From Ensifer sp. BR816 (GTDB taxonomy: Bacteria; Pseudomonadota; Alphaproteobacteria; Rhizobiales; Rhizobiaceae), in contig NZ_KB905370.1 of assembly GCF_000378985.1 (NCBI RefSeq), positions 5,935,520 through 5,999,519 on the forward strand: a stretch of DNA of 64,000 bases, written 5' to 3'. The notes beneath the pieces are model-generated. The model saw only the letters and a list, made by a program, of their open reading frames with translations, made no database searches and had not been told where the DNA came from. Shown in pieces: positions 36,212 to 45,241 of the stretch. The translations under genes and the position numbers were made by a program. Position 1 is the first letter of the stretch, and every line of letters begins with the position of its first letter.

Positions 36212-36805
36212 ATGTTCACGACGATTCCCGCAATCCTGATGCTGGTTGTCGGCGCCTTCACACTGGCGCTGTCGGTCCATCGCCGCCTTCAGACGGGGCG
36301 GTCCCCTGTTGTCCTGACCTACGGCGACGATGCCGAAGGCTTCGGCGGCCGCCTTTTTCGCATCATCGTCGCCGCACTCGTCGCGCATCTGCTCGCCGCG
36401 GCGATCGTTCCCGCCGGCGTCGATGCCGTCGTCGGGCGGATTCCGGCGCTCGATCGGCCGCCGCTCGCCTGGCTCGGGCTCGCTTTGATGGCGCTCGGCG
36501 GCGTGCTGACGATGCTGTCGCAGTGGTCGATGCGCGATTCCTGGAAGATCGGCATACCGGAGGCGCAGGATGCCCCGCTCGTCACCTCCGGCCTTTATGC
36601 CTTTTCCCGCAACCCGATCTATGTCGGCATGGTGGCGGCGCTGATCGGCACGATGCTTGCTGTCCCGAACGTCGTTTCGGCGGCGCTGGCCCTCTCCGCC
36701 TGGATCTCGATTTCCTACCAGATCCGCATGGAGGAAAGCCATCTCTTCGGCGCCTTCGGCGAGACCTACCGCGCCTATTGCCAACGTGTGAGGCGCTGGA
36801 TTTGA
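36212..36805 (+). CDS. Isoprenylcysteine carboxyl methyltransferase-family membrane protein
   Basis: This 197-residue integral membrane protein has four or five helices. The conserved C-terminal block of the ICMT/PEMT family is seen in [14 protein letters not shown] and [23 protein letters not shown], the SAM-binding part. The substrate in bacteria is unknown. I choose the ATG at 36212 with GAGGAG eight bases ahead; the frame upstream is not coding. It stands alone, convergent with cobO, and is preceded by a MerR-like palindrome. Confidence 0.85.
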   Translation: MFTTIPAILMLVVGAFTLALSVHRRLQTGRSPVVLTYGDDAEGFGGRLFRIIVAALVAHLLAAAIVPAGVDAVVGRIPALDRPPLAWLGLALMALGGVLTMLSQWSMRDSWKIGIPEAQDAPLVTSGLYAFSRNPIYVGMVAALIGTMLAVPNVVSAALALSAWISISYQIRMEESHLFGAFGETYRAYCQRVRRWI

Positions 36806-36861
36806 CGCACTCGCCAGAGAAAACGGGTGCGCAGTCAAGCCCAATCACCGCCGAAGGCTCG

Positions 36862-37506
36862 TCAAAACTCGACGCCCTTCTGCCCCTTGATGCCGGAGCG
36901 GAACGGGTGCTTGATGAGTTCCATCTCGGTCACCAGATCGGCAATCTCTATGAGATCTTCCTTGGCATTGCGACCGGTCAGGACCACATGCGTCATGTGC
37001 GGCTTCTCTTCCTTGAGGAAGCGCACGACCTCGGCGATGTCGATATAGTCGTAGCGCAGCGCGATGTTGATCTCGTCGAGCAGCACCATGGAATTGCGCT
37101 CGTCGCGGATCAGTTCCTTGGCCTTCTCCCAGGCCTTCTCGGCCATCGCCACGTCGCGGGCGCGGTCCTGGGTCTCCCAGGTGAAGCCTTCGCCAAGCGT
37201 GTAGAACTGGCAGAGGTCGCCGAAATGCTTGTCGATCAGATCGCGCTCGCCGGTCTGCATGGCCCCCTTGATGAACTGCACGACGGCACAGGGCATGCCA
37301 TGGGCGATGTGGCGGAAGATCATCCCGAAGCCGGCGGTCGACTTGCCCTTGCCCTTGCCCGTATGGACGATGATCAGACCCTTCTCGTCGGTCTTCGTCG
37401 CCATGATCTTGTCGCGCGCCGTCTTCTTTTTCGCCATCTTCATGGCGTGACGGGCTTCGTCCTTTTCGGGTACCGGTTCGCCGGTGTTGGCGGTTTCGTC
37501 GCTCAT
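36862..37506 (-). CDS. cobO: Cob(I)yrinic acid a,c-diamide adenosyltransferase CobO
   Basis: This 214-residue CobA/CobO/BtuR-family ATP:corrinoid adenosyltransferase attaches the upper adenosyl ligand. It has a P-loop HTGKGKGKSTAGFG near residue 48, FIKGAMQTGERDLI and MVLLDEINIALRYDYI. The N-terminal 35 residues are a lysine-rich extension. It follows cobN by 11 bases and ends the cobP-cobW-cobN-cobO operon. Confidence 0.96.
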   Translation of the reverse strand: MSDETANTGEPVPEKDEARHAMKMAKKKTARDKIMATKTDEKGLIIVHTGKGKGKSTAGFGMIFRHIAHGMPCAVVQFIKGAMQTGERDLIDKHFGDLCQFYTLGEGFTWETQDRARDVAMAEKAWEKAKELIRDERNSMVLLDEINIALRYDYIDIAEVVRFLKEEKPHMTHVVLTGRNAKEDLIEIADLVTEMELIKHPFRSGIKGQKGVEF

Positions 37507-37517
37507 CGCATTCCTCC

Positions 37518-40500
37518 CTATTCGTTCCCGGCGTACAGGCGTTCGCGCGCCGCACGGCCGGACAGGCTGTTCAGTTCAAATCGCGCCGAATTGGAGCGCG
37601 GGTTCCAGAGACCTCGGTCAATCGCCTCGAGGAAGCGCTCGGACAGTTCCGCCAGGGCCGCCGGGTTCTTGTCGCGCAGGAAATCGAGGACTTTCTCGTC
37701 GGCGATAAAGGCTTGGTAGGCCGCCTCGAAATGATGGTCGCGCACGGCACCGGTCGTCGCGGCGAAGGCGAACATGTAATCGACAGTCGCGGCAATCTCG
37801 AAGGCGCCCTTGTAACCGTGGCGCATCACGCCATCGATCCATTTCGGATTGACGACGCGGGCGCGCACCACGCGGCCGATCTCCTCCTCCAGCGAGCGGA
37901 TCACCGGCTTCTCAGGGCGGGAGTGATCATTGTGGTAGATCGCCGGGCGTTTCCCTCCGATGTGCTCTGCGGCGGCGCTCATACCACCTTCGAACTGGTA
38001 ATAGTCGTCGCTGTCGAGCAGGTCGTGCTCGCGGTTGTCCTGGTTCTGGACGACGGCTTCAATCGTCCGCAGGCGTTCCTCGAAAAGTCCGCGCTCCGCC
38101 CTGACGTCTTCACCGGCGCCATAGGCATAGCCGCCCCAGGTGAGATAGGCTTCGGCGAGATCGCCGCGCTTTTCCCAGCCTTTTTCGTCGATCAGCGCCT
38201 GCAGGCCCGCGCCATAGGCGCCCGGCTTGGCACCGAACACGCGATAGGAGGCGCGTCTTGCCGCTTCCTTCGCCTCGACGCCCTTTTCCTCGAGGCGTCG
38301 CGCTTCGGCATGCATCCGGGCGGCGATCATGTTGTCGGCATCGTCCTCCTCCAGCGCGCCCATCGCGCGGACAGCCTTGTCGAAGAGGGCGATCTGCTCC
38401 GGGAAGGCGTCGCGGAAGAAGCCGGAAATCCTGAGCGTGACATCGACGCGCGGGCGACCGAGCACGGCGAGCGGCACGATCTCGTAGCCGGTCACCCGCC
38501 GCGACGCCATGTCCCAGATCGGCTTGGCACCGATCAGCGCCAGCGCCTGTGCAATGTCGTCGCCGCCGGTGCGCATGTTGGAGGTGCCCCAGGCGGTGAG
38601 CCCGAAAGAGGACGGCCATTCGCCATGGTCCTGCAGGTAGCGCCGGATCAGCAACTCGGCCGATTTCTTGCCGAGCTCGTAGGCCGCCGGCGTCGGTACG
38701 GCGCGGCTGTCGACGGAATAGAAATTGCGCCCCGTCGGCAGCACGTCCGGACGGCCGCGCGTCGGCGCGCCGGAAGGACCGGGCGCGACGAAGCGGCCAT
38801 CGAGACCGGTGAGCAGGCCGGTGATTTCGGCTGCGCCGGAGTTCTGGATCGAGGGCTTCAGCCGGGCATCGATCTCGTCGAGGACGGCTTGCGTGTTGGA
38901 CCAGCCGTCTGGGCAAGCGATCTCGCCCGACACCAGTTTGGTGGCGAGAAGTTCGATGCGCTCGACCGTATCGCCCGCAGTGCGCCAGGGGGCATCCGAG
39001 AGCTTGGTGAGGAGATCGGGCTTCTGACCGCCCCAGGGCGCGGAGAAAACGCAGTCGAGGGGGTCGAAGGGTGGCGGGTGCGGAAGCGTACCCCCCTCTG
39101 CCCTGCCGGGCATCTTCCCCACAAGGGGGGAGATTGGCGAGTGGCCACGGCTTCCCTCCGAGGTTCCGTTGCCCCCATCATCGGCCAAAAGGCTCGCCCC
39201 GAGCTCGCCAGCCTCTGTAGAGCGAGCGGCCGCATCCCTGATCTCCCCCCTTGTGGGGGAGATGTCCGGCAGGACAGAGGGGGGTATTGGCGACCCACCA
39301 AGCCCCAGGTCCACCGCGATCGCGCGCTGCAAACTCTGATCGCCGCCCTCGCCCAAGCCACGCGGCACCCGGGCGAGCGCCACCGTTAGGTCGGTCAGCA
39401 GCCGCCCCTCCGGCGCCACGCCGAAGATGTGCAGCCCGTCGCGGATCTGCATTTCTTTGAGGTCGCAGAGATAGGCGTCGAGCTTTTCGAGCGCCTTGTC
39501 GTCGCTGTCGCCCTTTTCGATGCCGGCGTCTCGGTCGAGCCCGATATCGCGCACGAGGTCGAGGATCTGACGACTGAGCAGCCGCAGCCGCCGCGGATCG
39601 CCGCCGGCTGCCTCATAATATTCGTCGACCAGCGCTTCAAGGTCCTTGAGCGGCCCGTAGGACTCGGCCCGCGTCAAGGGCGGCGTCAGGTGGTCGATGA
39701 TCACGGCGCTGGTGCGACGCTTGGCCTGCGTCCCCTCGCCCGGGTCGTTGACGATAAAGGGATAAAGATGCGGCGTCGGGCCGAAGATCGCCTCGGGATA
39801 GCAGGTTTCGGAAAGCGCCAGCGCCTTGCCGGGCAGCCATTCGAGATTGCCGTGCTTGCCCATATGGATGATCGCGTCAGCGCCGAAGATTTGGCGCAGA
39901 TAGGCATAGAAGGCGAGATAGCCGTGCGGCGGGACGAGATCCGGCGCGTGATAGGTTTCCTTCGGATCGATGTTGTAGCCGCGCGCCGGCTGGATGCCGA
40001 CGATGACCTCGCCGAACCGGGCAAGCGGCAGCGCGAAGGCGCCGTCGAGGAAGAAGGGATCGGACTCCGGCGCACCCCAGCGCGCGCCCACCTCCTCCTG
40101 AATCTTTCCAGGAAGAGAGGCGAAGAAGTCCTTGTAGTGATTCAAGGAAATGGTTTCGCGGATTTCCCGGTCGCGGCTTGCGGCATTCGTCGGTCCGGCG
40201 ATCAGGAAGCGGATCAGCGCATCGCCGTCCGCGGGCAGATCGCCAACCGGATAACCTTCCGCCGCCATCGCCTTCAGCACCTCGATGGTGCCGGCGGGTG
40301 TATCGAGGCCGACGCCGTTGCCGAGACGCCCGTCGCGGTTCGGGTAGTTCGCCATGACGATGGCGATGCGGCGCGCCTCCGGCCTCGCCCGGCGCAGCCT
40401 TGCCCAATTGGCGGCGAGCCGGGCGGCAAAGCGAACGCGGTCGGAGAGGGGCTCATGGCCGACGATGTTTGCCTCCACGAGCGGGTCGTAGACGGATGCC

Positions 40501-41738
40501 GCCTTGAAGGAGACGGCGCGCGAAAGGATGCGTCCGTCCACCTCCGGCAAAGCGACATTCATGCCGAGGTCGCGCGCCATCAGCCCTTGCGGCGAGGCCT
40601 GCCATGCTTCGCGCGAAGAACCTGAAAAGATGACCTGAAGCACCGGCGCATCGGTCGATTCCAGCACTGTCGGCTGCCGGTCGGCGCCGGGTGCCGAGAC
40701 GGCAAAACCGGTGGCGTTCATCACCACGTCCGGCGCGGCCTCGGCGAAGATCGCCTCGAGCGTTCCGATCGAAACCTGATCCTTGAGGCTCGAAACGAAG
40801 ACGGGAAGCGCGCGGATCCCTTCTTCGGCGAGCGCCTCGATCAGGGCTTCGACGGGCTTGGTCTCGCCGCTCTGGACGAGGGCCCGGTAGAAGCAGATGG
40901 CGACGGTCGGGGTCTGGTGCACGTCAGGGTGGCTACCCCCCTCTGCCCTGCCGGGCATCTCCCCCGCAAGGGGGGAGATCGGCAAGCTGATGCTGTTTCC
41001 CGCCAAATTCGCACCGGCATCGGCGCGAGCGCCCGTCCCGGTCGGATTCGCCTCCATCTCTGCCGTCGGCGAGGAGCGAACGCTCGCCTCCCTATTCTCC
41101 CCCCTTGTGGGGGAGATGCCCGGCAGGGCAGAGGGGGGTGTTTCCTCGCTGCCTCCGGCGATACGCACCCACTCGTCAACCCCGATCACGCCCCTGCCCG
41201 GCCACCATAGGCCGGCCTTGAGCAGCGGCCGCGCCGGTTGCGGCTTTTCGGCGCCATCGATCAGCGCCTCGGCATAGTCGAGGAACAAGCCGGCATTGTC
41301 CGCGCCGCCCTCGGTGAAATAGGCCCAGAGACGCCGCCGGTCTTCCGGCGCAACGGTCGAGAAAGGCTCGAGGCCGGGGTCGGGCTTGTCGTCCCCCGGC
41401 AGCACCGCGATCCGGAACTTGCCCGCAACGGCGGCGGCATAGAGCGCCTCCAGCACGTAGCGAAAATAGCTGGCGCCGCCGAGCGGCCGGACGACGATCA
41501 GCTTCGCATGCCGCGCCGTGCGTTCGACATAGGTGTCGACAGACATCGGGTGCATGAGGCTCATCAGGCTGGCAATGCGCAGGCTTTTCCCACCGACGCG
41601 CGACCGATTGGCGGCGGCGATCGAGGCAAGCTCCGTATCGGCGGCCGACAGGAACAGGATATCGGCCGGGCTTTGGCCGAGATCGATCGCCTCGTTGCCG
41701 TCGGCGATTGTGCCTTTCTGGGCTAGGAGGAGATGCAT
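37518..41738 (-). CDS. cobN: Cobaltochelatase subunit CobN, with two repeat insertions
   Basis: CobN is the large subunit that inserts cobalt into hydrogenobyrinic acid a,c-diamide with ATP, together with CobS and CobT. The whole CobN/BchH-type protein is present, with GRLGNGVGLDTPAG, HMGKHGNLEWLPGK, LTAWGTSNMRTGGDD and a normal C-terminus. At 1406 residues from the ATG at 41738 (GAGGAG upstream) it is longer than the roughly 1275 usual. The excess is two in-frame RIME-like palindromic repeats at about residues 200-269 and 818-884, both translated as PSALPGISPTRGE-like and ISPLAGEMPGRAEGG-like peptides. They appear to fall in loops between conserved blocks. Confidence 0.95.
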   Translation of the reverse strand: MHLLLAQKGTIADGNEAIDLGQSPADILFLSAADTELASIAAANRSRVGGKSLRIASLMSLMHPMSVDTYVERTARHAKLIVVRPLGGASYFRYVLEALYAAAVAGKFRIAVLPGDDKPDPGLEPFSTVAPEDRRRLWAYFTEGGADNAGLFLDYAEALIDGAEKPQPARPLLKAGLWWPGRGVIGVDEWVRIAGGSEETPPSALPGISPTRGENREASVRSSPTAEMEANPTGTGARADAGANLAGNSISLPISPLAGEMPGRAEGGSHPDVHQTPTVAICFYRALVQSGETKPVEALIEALAEEGIRALPVFVSSLKDQVSIGTLEAIFAEAAPDVVMNATGFAVSAPGADRQPTVLESTDAPVLQVIFSGSSREAWQASPQGLMARDLGMNVALPEVDGRILSRAVSFKAASVYDPLVEANIVGHEPLSDRVRFAARLAANWARLRRARPEARRIAIVMANYPNRDGRLGNGVGLDTPAGTIEVLKAMAAEGYPVGDLPADGDALIRFLIAGPTNAASRDREIRETISLNHYKDFFASLPGKIQEEVGARWGAPESDPFFLDGAFALPLARFGEVIVGIQPARGYNIDPKETYHAPDLVPPHGYLAFYAYLRQIFGADAIIHMGKHGNLEWLPGKALALSETCYPEAIFGPTPHLYPFIVNDPGEGTQAKRRTSAVIIDHLTPPLTRAESYGPLKDLEALVDEYYEAAGGDPRRLRLLSRQILDLVRDIGLDRDAGIEKGDSDDKALEKLDAYLCDLKEMQIRDGLHIFGVAPEGRLLTDLTVALARVPRGLGEGGDQSLQRAIAVDLGLGGSPIPPSVLPDISPTRGEIRDAAARSTEAGELGASLLADDGGNGTSEGSRGHSPISPLVGKMPGRAEGGTLPHPPPFDPLDCVFSAPWGGQKPDLLTKLSDAPWRTAGDTVERIELLATKLVSGEIACPDGWSNTQAVLDEIDARLKPSIQNSGAAEITGLLTGLDGRFVAPGPSGAPTRGRPDVLPTGRNFYSVDSRAVPTPAAYELGKKSAELLIRRYLQDHGEWPSSFGLTAWGTSNMRTGGDDIAQALALIGAKPIWDMASRRVTGYEIVPLAVLGRPRVDVTLRISGFFRDAFPEQIALFDKAVRAMGALEEDDADNMIAARMHAEARRLEEKGVEAKEAARRASYRVFGAKPGAYGAGLQALIDEKGWEKRGDLAEAYLTWGGYAYGAGEDVRAERGLFEERLRTIEAVVQNQDNREHDLLDSDDYYQFEGGMSAAAEHIGGKRPAIYHNDHSRPEKPVIRSLEEEIGRVVRARVVNPKWIDGVMRHGYKGAFEIAATVDYMFAFAATTGAVRDHHFEAAYQAFIADEKVLDFLRDKNPAALAELSERFLEAIDRGLWNPRSNSARFELNSLSGRAARERLYAGNE
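39089..39286. repeat. RIME-like composite palindrome inside cobN, copy B
   Basis: Two head-to-head arms (about 39090-39134 and 39241-39285), each CCCCCTCTGnCCTGCCGGnC..-type with a G-run/C-run hairpin, enclose about 105 bases. The total of 198 bp is a multiple of three and is open in the cobN frame. It lies between AVDLGLGG and FDPLDCVFSAPW, which are adjacent in normal CobN as I know it. Confidence 0.9.
40934..41140. repeat. RIME-like composite palindrome inside cobN, copy A
   Basis: A head-to-head arm pair (about 40936-40980 and 41095-41139), highly similar to the copies at 24474-24640 and 39089-39286. It is 207 bp, a multiple of three, and open in the cobN frame. It sits just before PTVAICFYRALVQSGETKP, where a CobN domain begins. 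Confidence 0.9.
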
Positions 41739-41766
41739 GGTTGCTCCTCGTGGCGCTTGCGAAAAG

Positions 41767-41938
41767 ACCCCTCCCCAGCCCCTCCCCACACGGGGGAGGG
41801 GTTAGGTCGTGCCACACGCACTCTTTCCCCGAGTATCAGCCGTTCGTGCCATAACACCGCGCCCCTTTGGGAACGGAAGCGTCGCGGCAAACGCGAGAGA
41901 AGCCCCTCCCGCTGGTGGGGAGGGGTTGGGGAGGGGTA
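41767..41938. repeat. Second family of inverted C-rich/G-rich repeats between cobW and cobN
   Basis: Arms ACCCCTCCCCAGCCCCTCCC.. (from 41767) and its close inverted copy ending at 41938 flank about 95 bases. Each arm is itself palindromic (CCCCTCCC..GGGAGGGG). It resembles common rhizobial intergenic repeats and differs from the CTGCCGG-type repeats in cobN. It lies within the cobP-W-N-O transcript. Confidence 0.75.
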
Positions 41939-41963
41939 ACTCTCGTACGGCTTCACATTCACC

Positions 41964-43028
41964 TCACGCCAGCGCCGAAATCGCCGCGCGCACGGCCGCC
42001 TCGTCCATGTCGTGCAGCCCGATGACGACGAGCCGCGTGCCGCGCGTCTCGCCGGGGGCCCAGGCGCGGTCGTAATATTGATCGACCCGGCTGCCTACCG
42101 CCTGGATCAGGAGACGCATCGGCTTGCCGGGTACGTCGGCGAAGCCCTTCAGCCGCAGCACGTCATGCTCGGCGATGACAGCCTTGAGGCGGTCGACGAA
42201 GACGGCCGGCTCGGCGATCGGGCCGAGTTCGACGACGAAGCTGTCGAACTCGTCGTGATCATGTTCCTCGCCGGCCTCATGCTCCATCTCGTGATGCGAT
42301 TTGCGGTCGCCGATCTCGTCCTCTGTGCCGACGCCGAGCCCGAGCAGGATTGCGGCGGCCACCTCGCCGTTCTTCGCCTCGATCATCGCCGGCTTGCGGC
42401 TGATGCGCGAGGCGACCTCTTCGCGCACGGACTTGAGGCCGGCGGCATCGATGAGATCGGTCTTGTTGAGAACGATGAGGTCGGCGGCCGTGAGCTGGTC
42501 CTCGAAGAGCTCTTCGAGCGGGCTCTCATGGTCGAGGTTGTCGTCATTGACGCGCAGCGCATCGACCTTGTCGTGATCGTCGGCAAAGCGGCCGGCGGCA
42601 ACGGCGGCGCTGTCGACGACGGTGACGACGCCATCGACAGTCACTTCGCTGCGAATGTCCGGCCAGTTGAACGCGGCGACCAGCGGCTGCGGCAGGGCAA
42701 GGCCGGAGGTCTCGATAACGATATGGTCCGGACGGTTCTCGCGTTCGAGCAGCTTCGTCATGGTCGGAATGAAGTCGTCAGCGACGGTGCAGCAGATGCA
42801 ACCGTTGGTAAGCTCGATGATGTCCTCCTCCGAGCAGGCCTCAGCGCCGCAGCCCTTCAGCACGTCGCCATCGACGCCGAGATCGCCGAATTCGTTGATG
42901 ATCAGCGCGATCCGCTTGCCGTCGGCATTCTGCAGCAGGTTGCGGATCATCGTCGTCTTGCCGGCGCCGAGGAAGCCGGTGATGACAGTGGCGGGGATCT
43001 TGCCCGGATGGGCCTTTGCAAGCGTCAT
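41964..43028 (-). CDS. cobW: CobW GTPase, cobalamin biosynthesis
   Basis: A 354-residue G3E-family P-loop GTPase and metallochaperone, thought to supply cobalt to CobN. It has the P-loop GFLGAGKTT near residue 18, the metal-binding CICC motif in NGCICCTV, the base-recognition NKTD, and a histidine-rich acidic stretch (HHEMEHEAGEEHDHDE) for metal binding. It lies three bases downstream of cobP and upstream of cobN behind the B12 riboswitch. Confidence 0.95.
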   Translation of the reverse strand: MTLAKAHPGKIPATVITGFLGAGKTTMIRNLLQNADGKRIALIINEFGDLGVDGDVLKGCGAEACSEEDIIELTNGCICCTVADDFIPTMTKLLERENRPDHIVIETSGLALPQPLVAAFNWPDIRSEVTVDGVVTVVDSAAVAAGRFADDHDKVDALRVNDDNLDHESPLEELFEDQLTAADLIVLNKTDLIDAAGLKSVREEVASRISRKPAMIEAKNGEVAAAILLGLGVGTEDEIGDRKSHHEMEHEAGEEHDHDEFDSFVVELGPIAEPAVFVDRLKAVIAEHDVLRLKGFADVPGKPMRLLIQAVGSRVDQYYDRAWAPGETRGTRLVVIGLHDMDEAAVRAAISALA

Positions 43029-43031
43029 GAA

Positions 43032-43559
43032 TCAACCCTTCATTTTCAGCGGCAACCCGGCCGCGACGAAATAGACTTCGGCGGATTTCTCCGCGACGAT
43101 TTGGTGGAGGCGGCCGGCATGGTCGCGGAAGTCGCGCGCCATGCGGTTCTCCGGAACGATGCCTAGACCGACCTCGTTCGAAACGAAGACGAGCCGCGCC
43201 CGCGTCTCCGGCAGCAAGGCGGCGAGATCCGCGAATTCGACGGCAAGGTCGCGCCCTTCCATCATCAGGTTCGTCACCCACAGCGTGAGGCAATCGACGA
43301 GGATGGCGCATCCCGGATCAGCCAGGCGGCGAAGCAGACCGGAAAGATCGGTCGGCTCCTCATGCGTCGTCCAGCCCTTACCTTGTCGCGCGGCCTGGTG
43401 ATGATGAATGCGATCACGCATCTCGTCGTCGTAGGCGCGACCAGTTGCGACATAATGCATCGGCAGCCCCGAGGCTTCGACGAGCTTTTCGGCGAAAGTG
43501 GATTTTCCGGAACGAGCGCCGCCGAGGACGAGGATCGGACCGGCATGAGAGATCATCAT
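43032..43559 (-). CDS. cobP: Adenosylcobinamide kinase/guanylyltransferase CobP (CobU)
   Basis: This 175-residue bifunctional enzyme phosphorylates adenosylcobinamide and then links GMP to it. The P-loop [16 protein letters not shown] is at the start, [14 protein letters not shown] follows with the HHHQ motif, and [11 protein letters not shown] and [12 protein letters not shown] complete it. Start at 43559; ATG at 43556 is equally possible. It is the first gene behind the cobalamin riboswitch, and the long upstream frame is the riboswitch itself. Confidence 0.95.
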   Translation of the reverse strand: MMISHAGPILVLGGARSGKSTFAEKLVEASGLPMHYVATGRAYDDEMRDRIHHHQAARQGKGWTTHEEPTDLSGLLRRLADPGCAILVDCLTLWVTNLMMEGRDLAVEFADLAALLPETRARLVFVSNEVGLGIVPENRMARDFRDHAGRLHQIVAEKSAEVYFVAAGLPLKMKG

Positions 43560-43704
43560 CCGACCATGCCTCGCGCAAGGAGACCTGCGGGGCCGAAGCG
43601 GCGATAGAAAGCGGACACGTGACCGGCACGCGCAGAAGACAATGTATGAGCCACGACAACCTCCGTGCTGGCATTGGGGAAAACTCCCCGGGCGAATGCC
43701 CTGA

Positions 43705-44075
43705 TGGAAGGCAGGTCTCCTGGCTCTCGGCGTCACGGGCAGCGGTCGCGCGCATGCGGCTGCGCATCGATGCTGAAACCCGAACGGGTCCGCCTCGCCT
43801 TCCCGGCGCGTTTGCTGGCTCGTGAAGGCGGACGATTCGTAGAAGAAGAGGCGTCCAGCCCGGCTGTTCACGATGCCACGCCAGTGGCTTCTCCGACGTG
43901 CCCTCCGACCCCGCGAAAACTGCCCCATGCAGTTTCGTCGGAAGAGGAGCGGCATGCCCGATGGCGAACCCTGACCGTTCTACAGTCGCGGGGTCGGCTG
44001 CGATAAGGGCGCCCGGCGTGGGTCCGCCCGTCACATTCCCATTTACTCCCCCGCACCGCTTCGGCGCCGGGGAAC
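43705..44075 (-). ncRNA. Cobalamin (AdoCbl) riboswitch upstream of cobPWNO
   Basis: Read on the minus strand, the leader shows the ordered conserved parts of a B12 riboswitch: AAATGGGAATG near 44045, then GCAGCCGACCCCGCGACTGT, a GCCACTGG block, GGGAAGGC, and the B12 box GAGAGCCAGGAGACCTGCC (43710-43729). The boundaries are approximate. Coenzyme B12 binding should lower expression of cobP, cobW, cobN and cobO. Confidence 0.92.
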
Positions 44076-44350
44076 CATCCATCGTCGTTAATTATGAAGC
44101 GGATGCGGCAAAGTCAATCGACGGTCTGCGACGCGAAGGCGACCTTTGTGCGTCTTCTCGGGGGCCGCTCCGGCACGCCTGTGCTTTTCATACTCCAAAC
44201 GGGTGAGCAGACACCCATCCCCACCACGTGATAGAACGAGGCTTTCCAAGCCCGACGCGACTTTCGAGCTACGTATGGCTGCGTTTGCTTCAGAACGATC
44301 GCGCTGACGATCTCGGTCCGTTTCGAACCGGGATCCTTGTGGAGGGTGCG

Positions 44351-45241
44351 ATGGCGCAGTTGCGTCGTACCGCAATCGCAGCGCTGAGCGCCGCGCTTTA
44401 CGGTTTCATGCCGACAATGGCCGCCGAACCAATTGGTCAGGCGACGCTGATCAAGACCGAGGTTTCCGGAGCGACTGGACCGCTTGCGGTCAGGGATCCC
44501 GTCCACCGGGACGAACGAATCCGCACATCCAGGTCGGGGCTGGGCCAGTTCATATTCCGCGACGGCAGCAAGTTGGCCGTCGGAGCCGGCTCGTCCGTCG
44601 TCATCGACAAGTTCGTCTACGACGACTCGCAATCGGTGCAGCAGCTCACGGTTACGGCCGCCAAGGGAACGTTTCGCTGGATCAGCGGTAACTCGAAGCA
44701 TTCCGCCTACAACATCCTGACGCCGTCCGGTACGATCGGCGTCCGCGGAACGGTTTTCGATTTCTATGTCGGCGATGACGGAACGACCGCGATCGTTCTG
44801 TTGAGCGGTGCAGCCCAATTCTGCGGCCGCGGAGGTTGCCAGCCGCTGACGCGGCGCTGCGATTGTGTGGTCGCCAGGCCCGGCGGCGCGGTGACGAAAA
44901 CCCAGCGGGTCGATCGCAGCATACTGACGAGACTCGGCAACAGGAAAGCGCTGCCTTTCCTCTCGGGCGATCAGAAACTCTCGGTGGGTTTTGGGGGAAT
45001 GAGCGGGAGCTGCGGTCTTTCGGCGGCCTTGGAGATAAAGCCGACCTCCCCCACGGATATCCGCCCCCCGGAGAAAGCCACACCTCGCAAAGCCATAAGT
45101 ACTGAACCTGGTCGGGGAGGACAGGATACAGGCAAGGGAGGGCAAGATACCGGCAAGGGTGGCCAGGACAGGGGAAAGGGAGGACAAGACAGGGGAAAGG
45201 GAGGACAAGACAAGGGCACGCAAGGCCAGGATCCGTCATAA
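44351..45241 (+). CDS. FecR-domain protein with heptad Gly-rich C-terminal repeats
   Basis: This exported protein of about 296 residues has a signal peptide (basic start, then AIAALSAALYGFMPTMAA). The FecR domain is seen in GQFIFRDGSKLAVGAGSSVV, KGTFRWISG and TPSGTIGVRGTVFDF. Its C-terminus has five heptads of the GKGGQDT/R type. FecR-domain proteins next to CHASE2-cyclase genes are a recurrent pair. I choose the ATG at 44351 for the signal peptide. The gene is convergent with, and overlaps by six bases, the cyclase gene. Confidence 0.85.
   Translation: MAQLRRTAIAALSAALYGFMPTMAAEPIGQATLIKTEVSGATGPLAVRDPVHRDERIRTSRSGLGQFIFRDGSKLAVGAGSSVVIDKFVYDDSQSVQQLTVTAAKGTFRWISGNSKHSAYNILTPSGTIGVRGTVFDFYVGDDGTTAIVLLSGAAQFCGRGGCQPLTRRCDCVVARPGGAVTKTQRVDRSILTRLGNRKALPFLSGDQKLSVGFGGMSGSCGLSAALEIKPTSPTDIRPPEKATPRKAISTEPGRGGQDTGKGGQDTGKGGQDRGKGGQDRGKGGQDKGTQGQDPS
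45110..45214 (+). repeat. Five 21-bp tandem repeats at the FecR gene end
   Basis: Five units encoding GRGGQDT, GKGGQDT, GKGGQDR, GKGGQDR and GKGGQDK follow in phase. The unit of 21 bases keeps the frame on copy change, so the length may vary between strains. Confidence 0.85.

Noticed and set aside
37518-41738. CobN fused to an extra domain
   Set aside because: The extra residues are translated palindromic repeats, not a folded domain.
43032-43955. CobP with a 132-residue N-terminal extension
   Set aside because: The upstream frame covers the B12 riboswitch; the enzyme starts at 43559 with its P-loop near the N-terminus.
45110-45214. Regular 21-bp repeats as a CRISPR array
   Set aside because: The units are contiguous, in frame and coding, without unique spacers.
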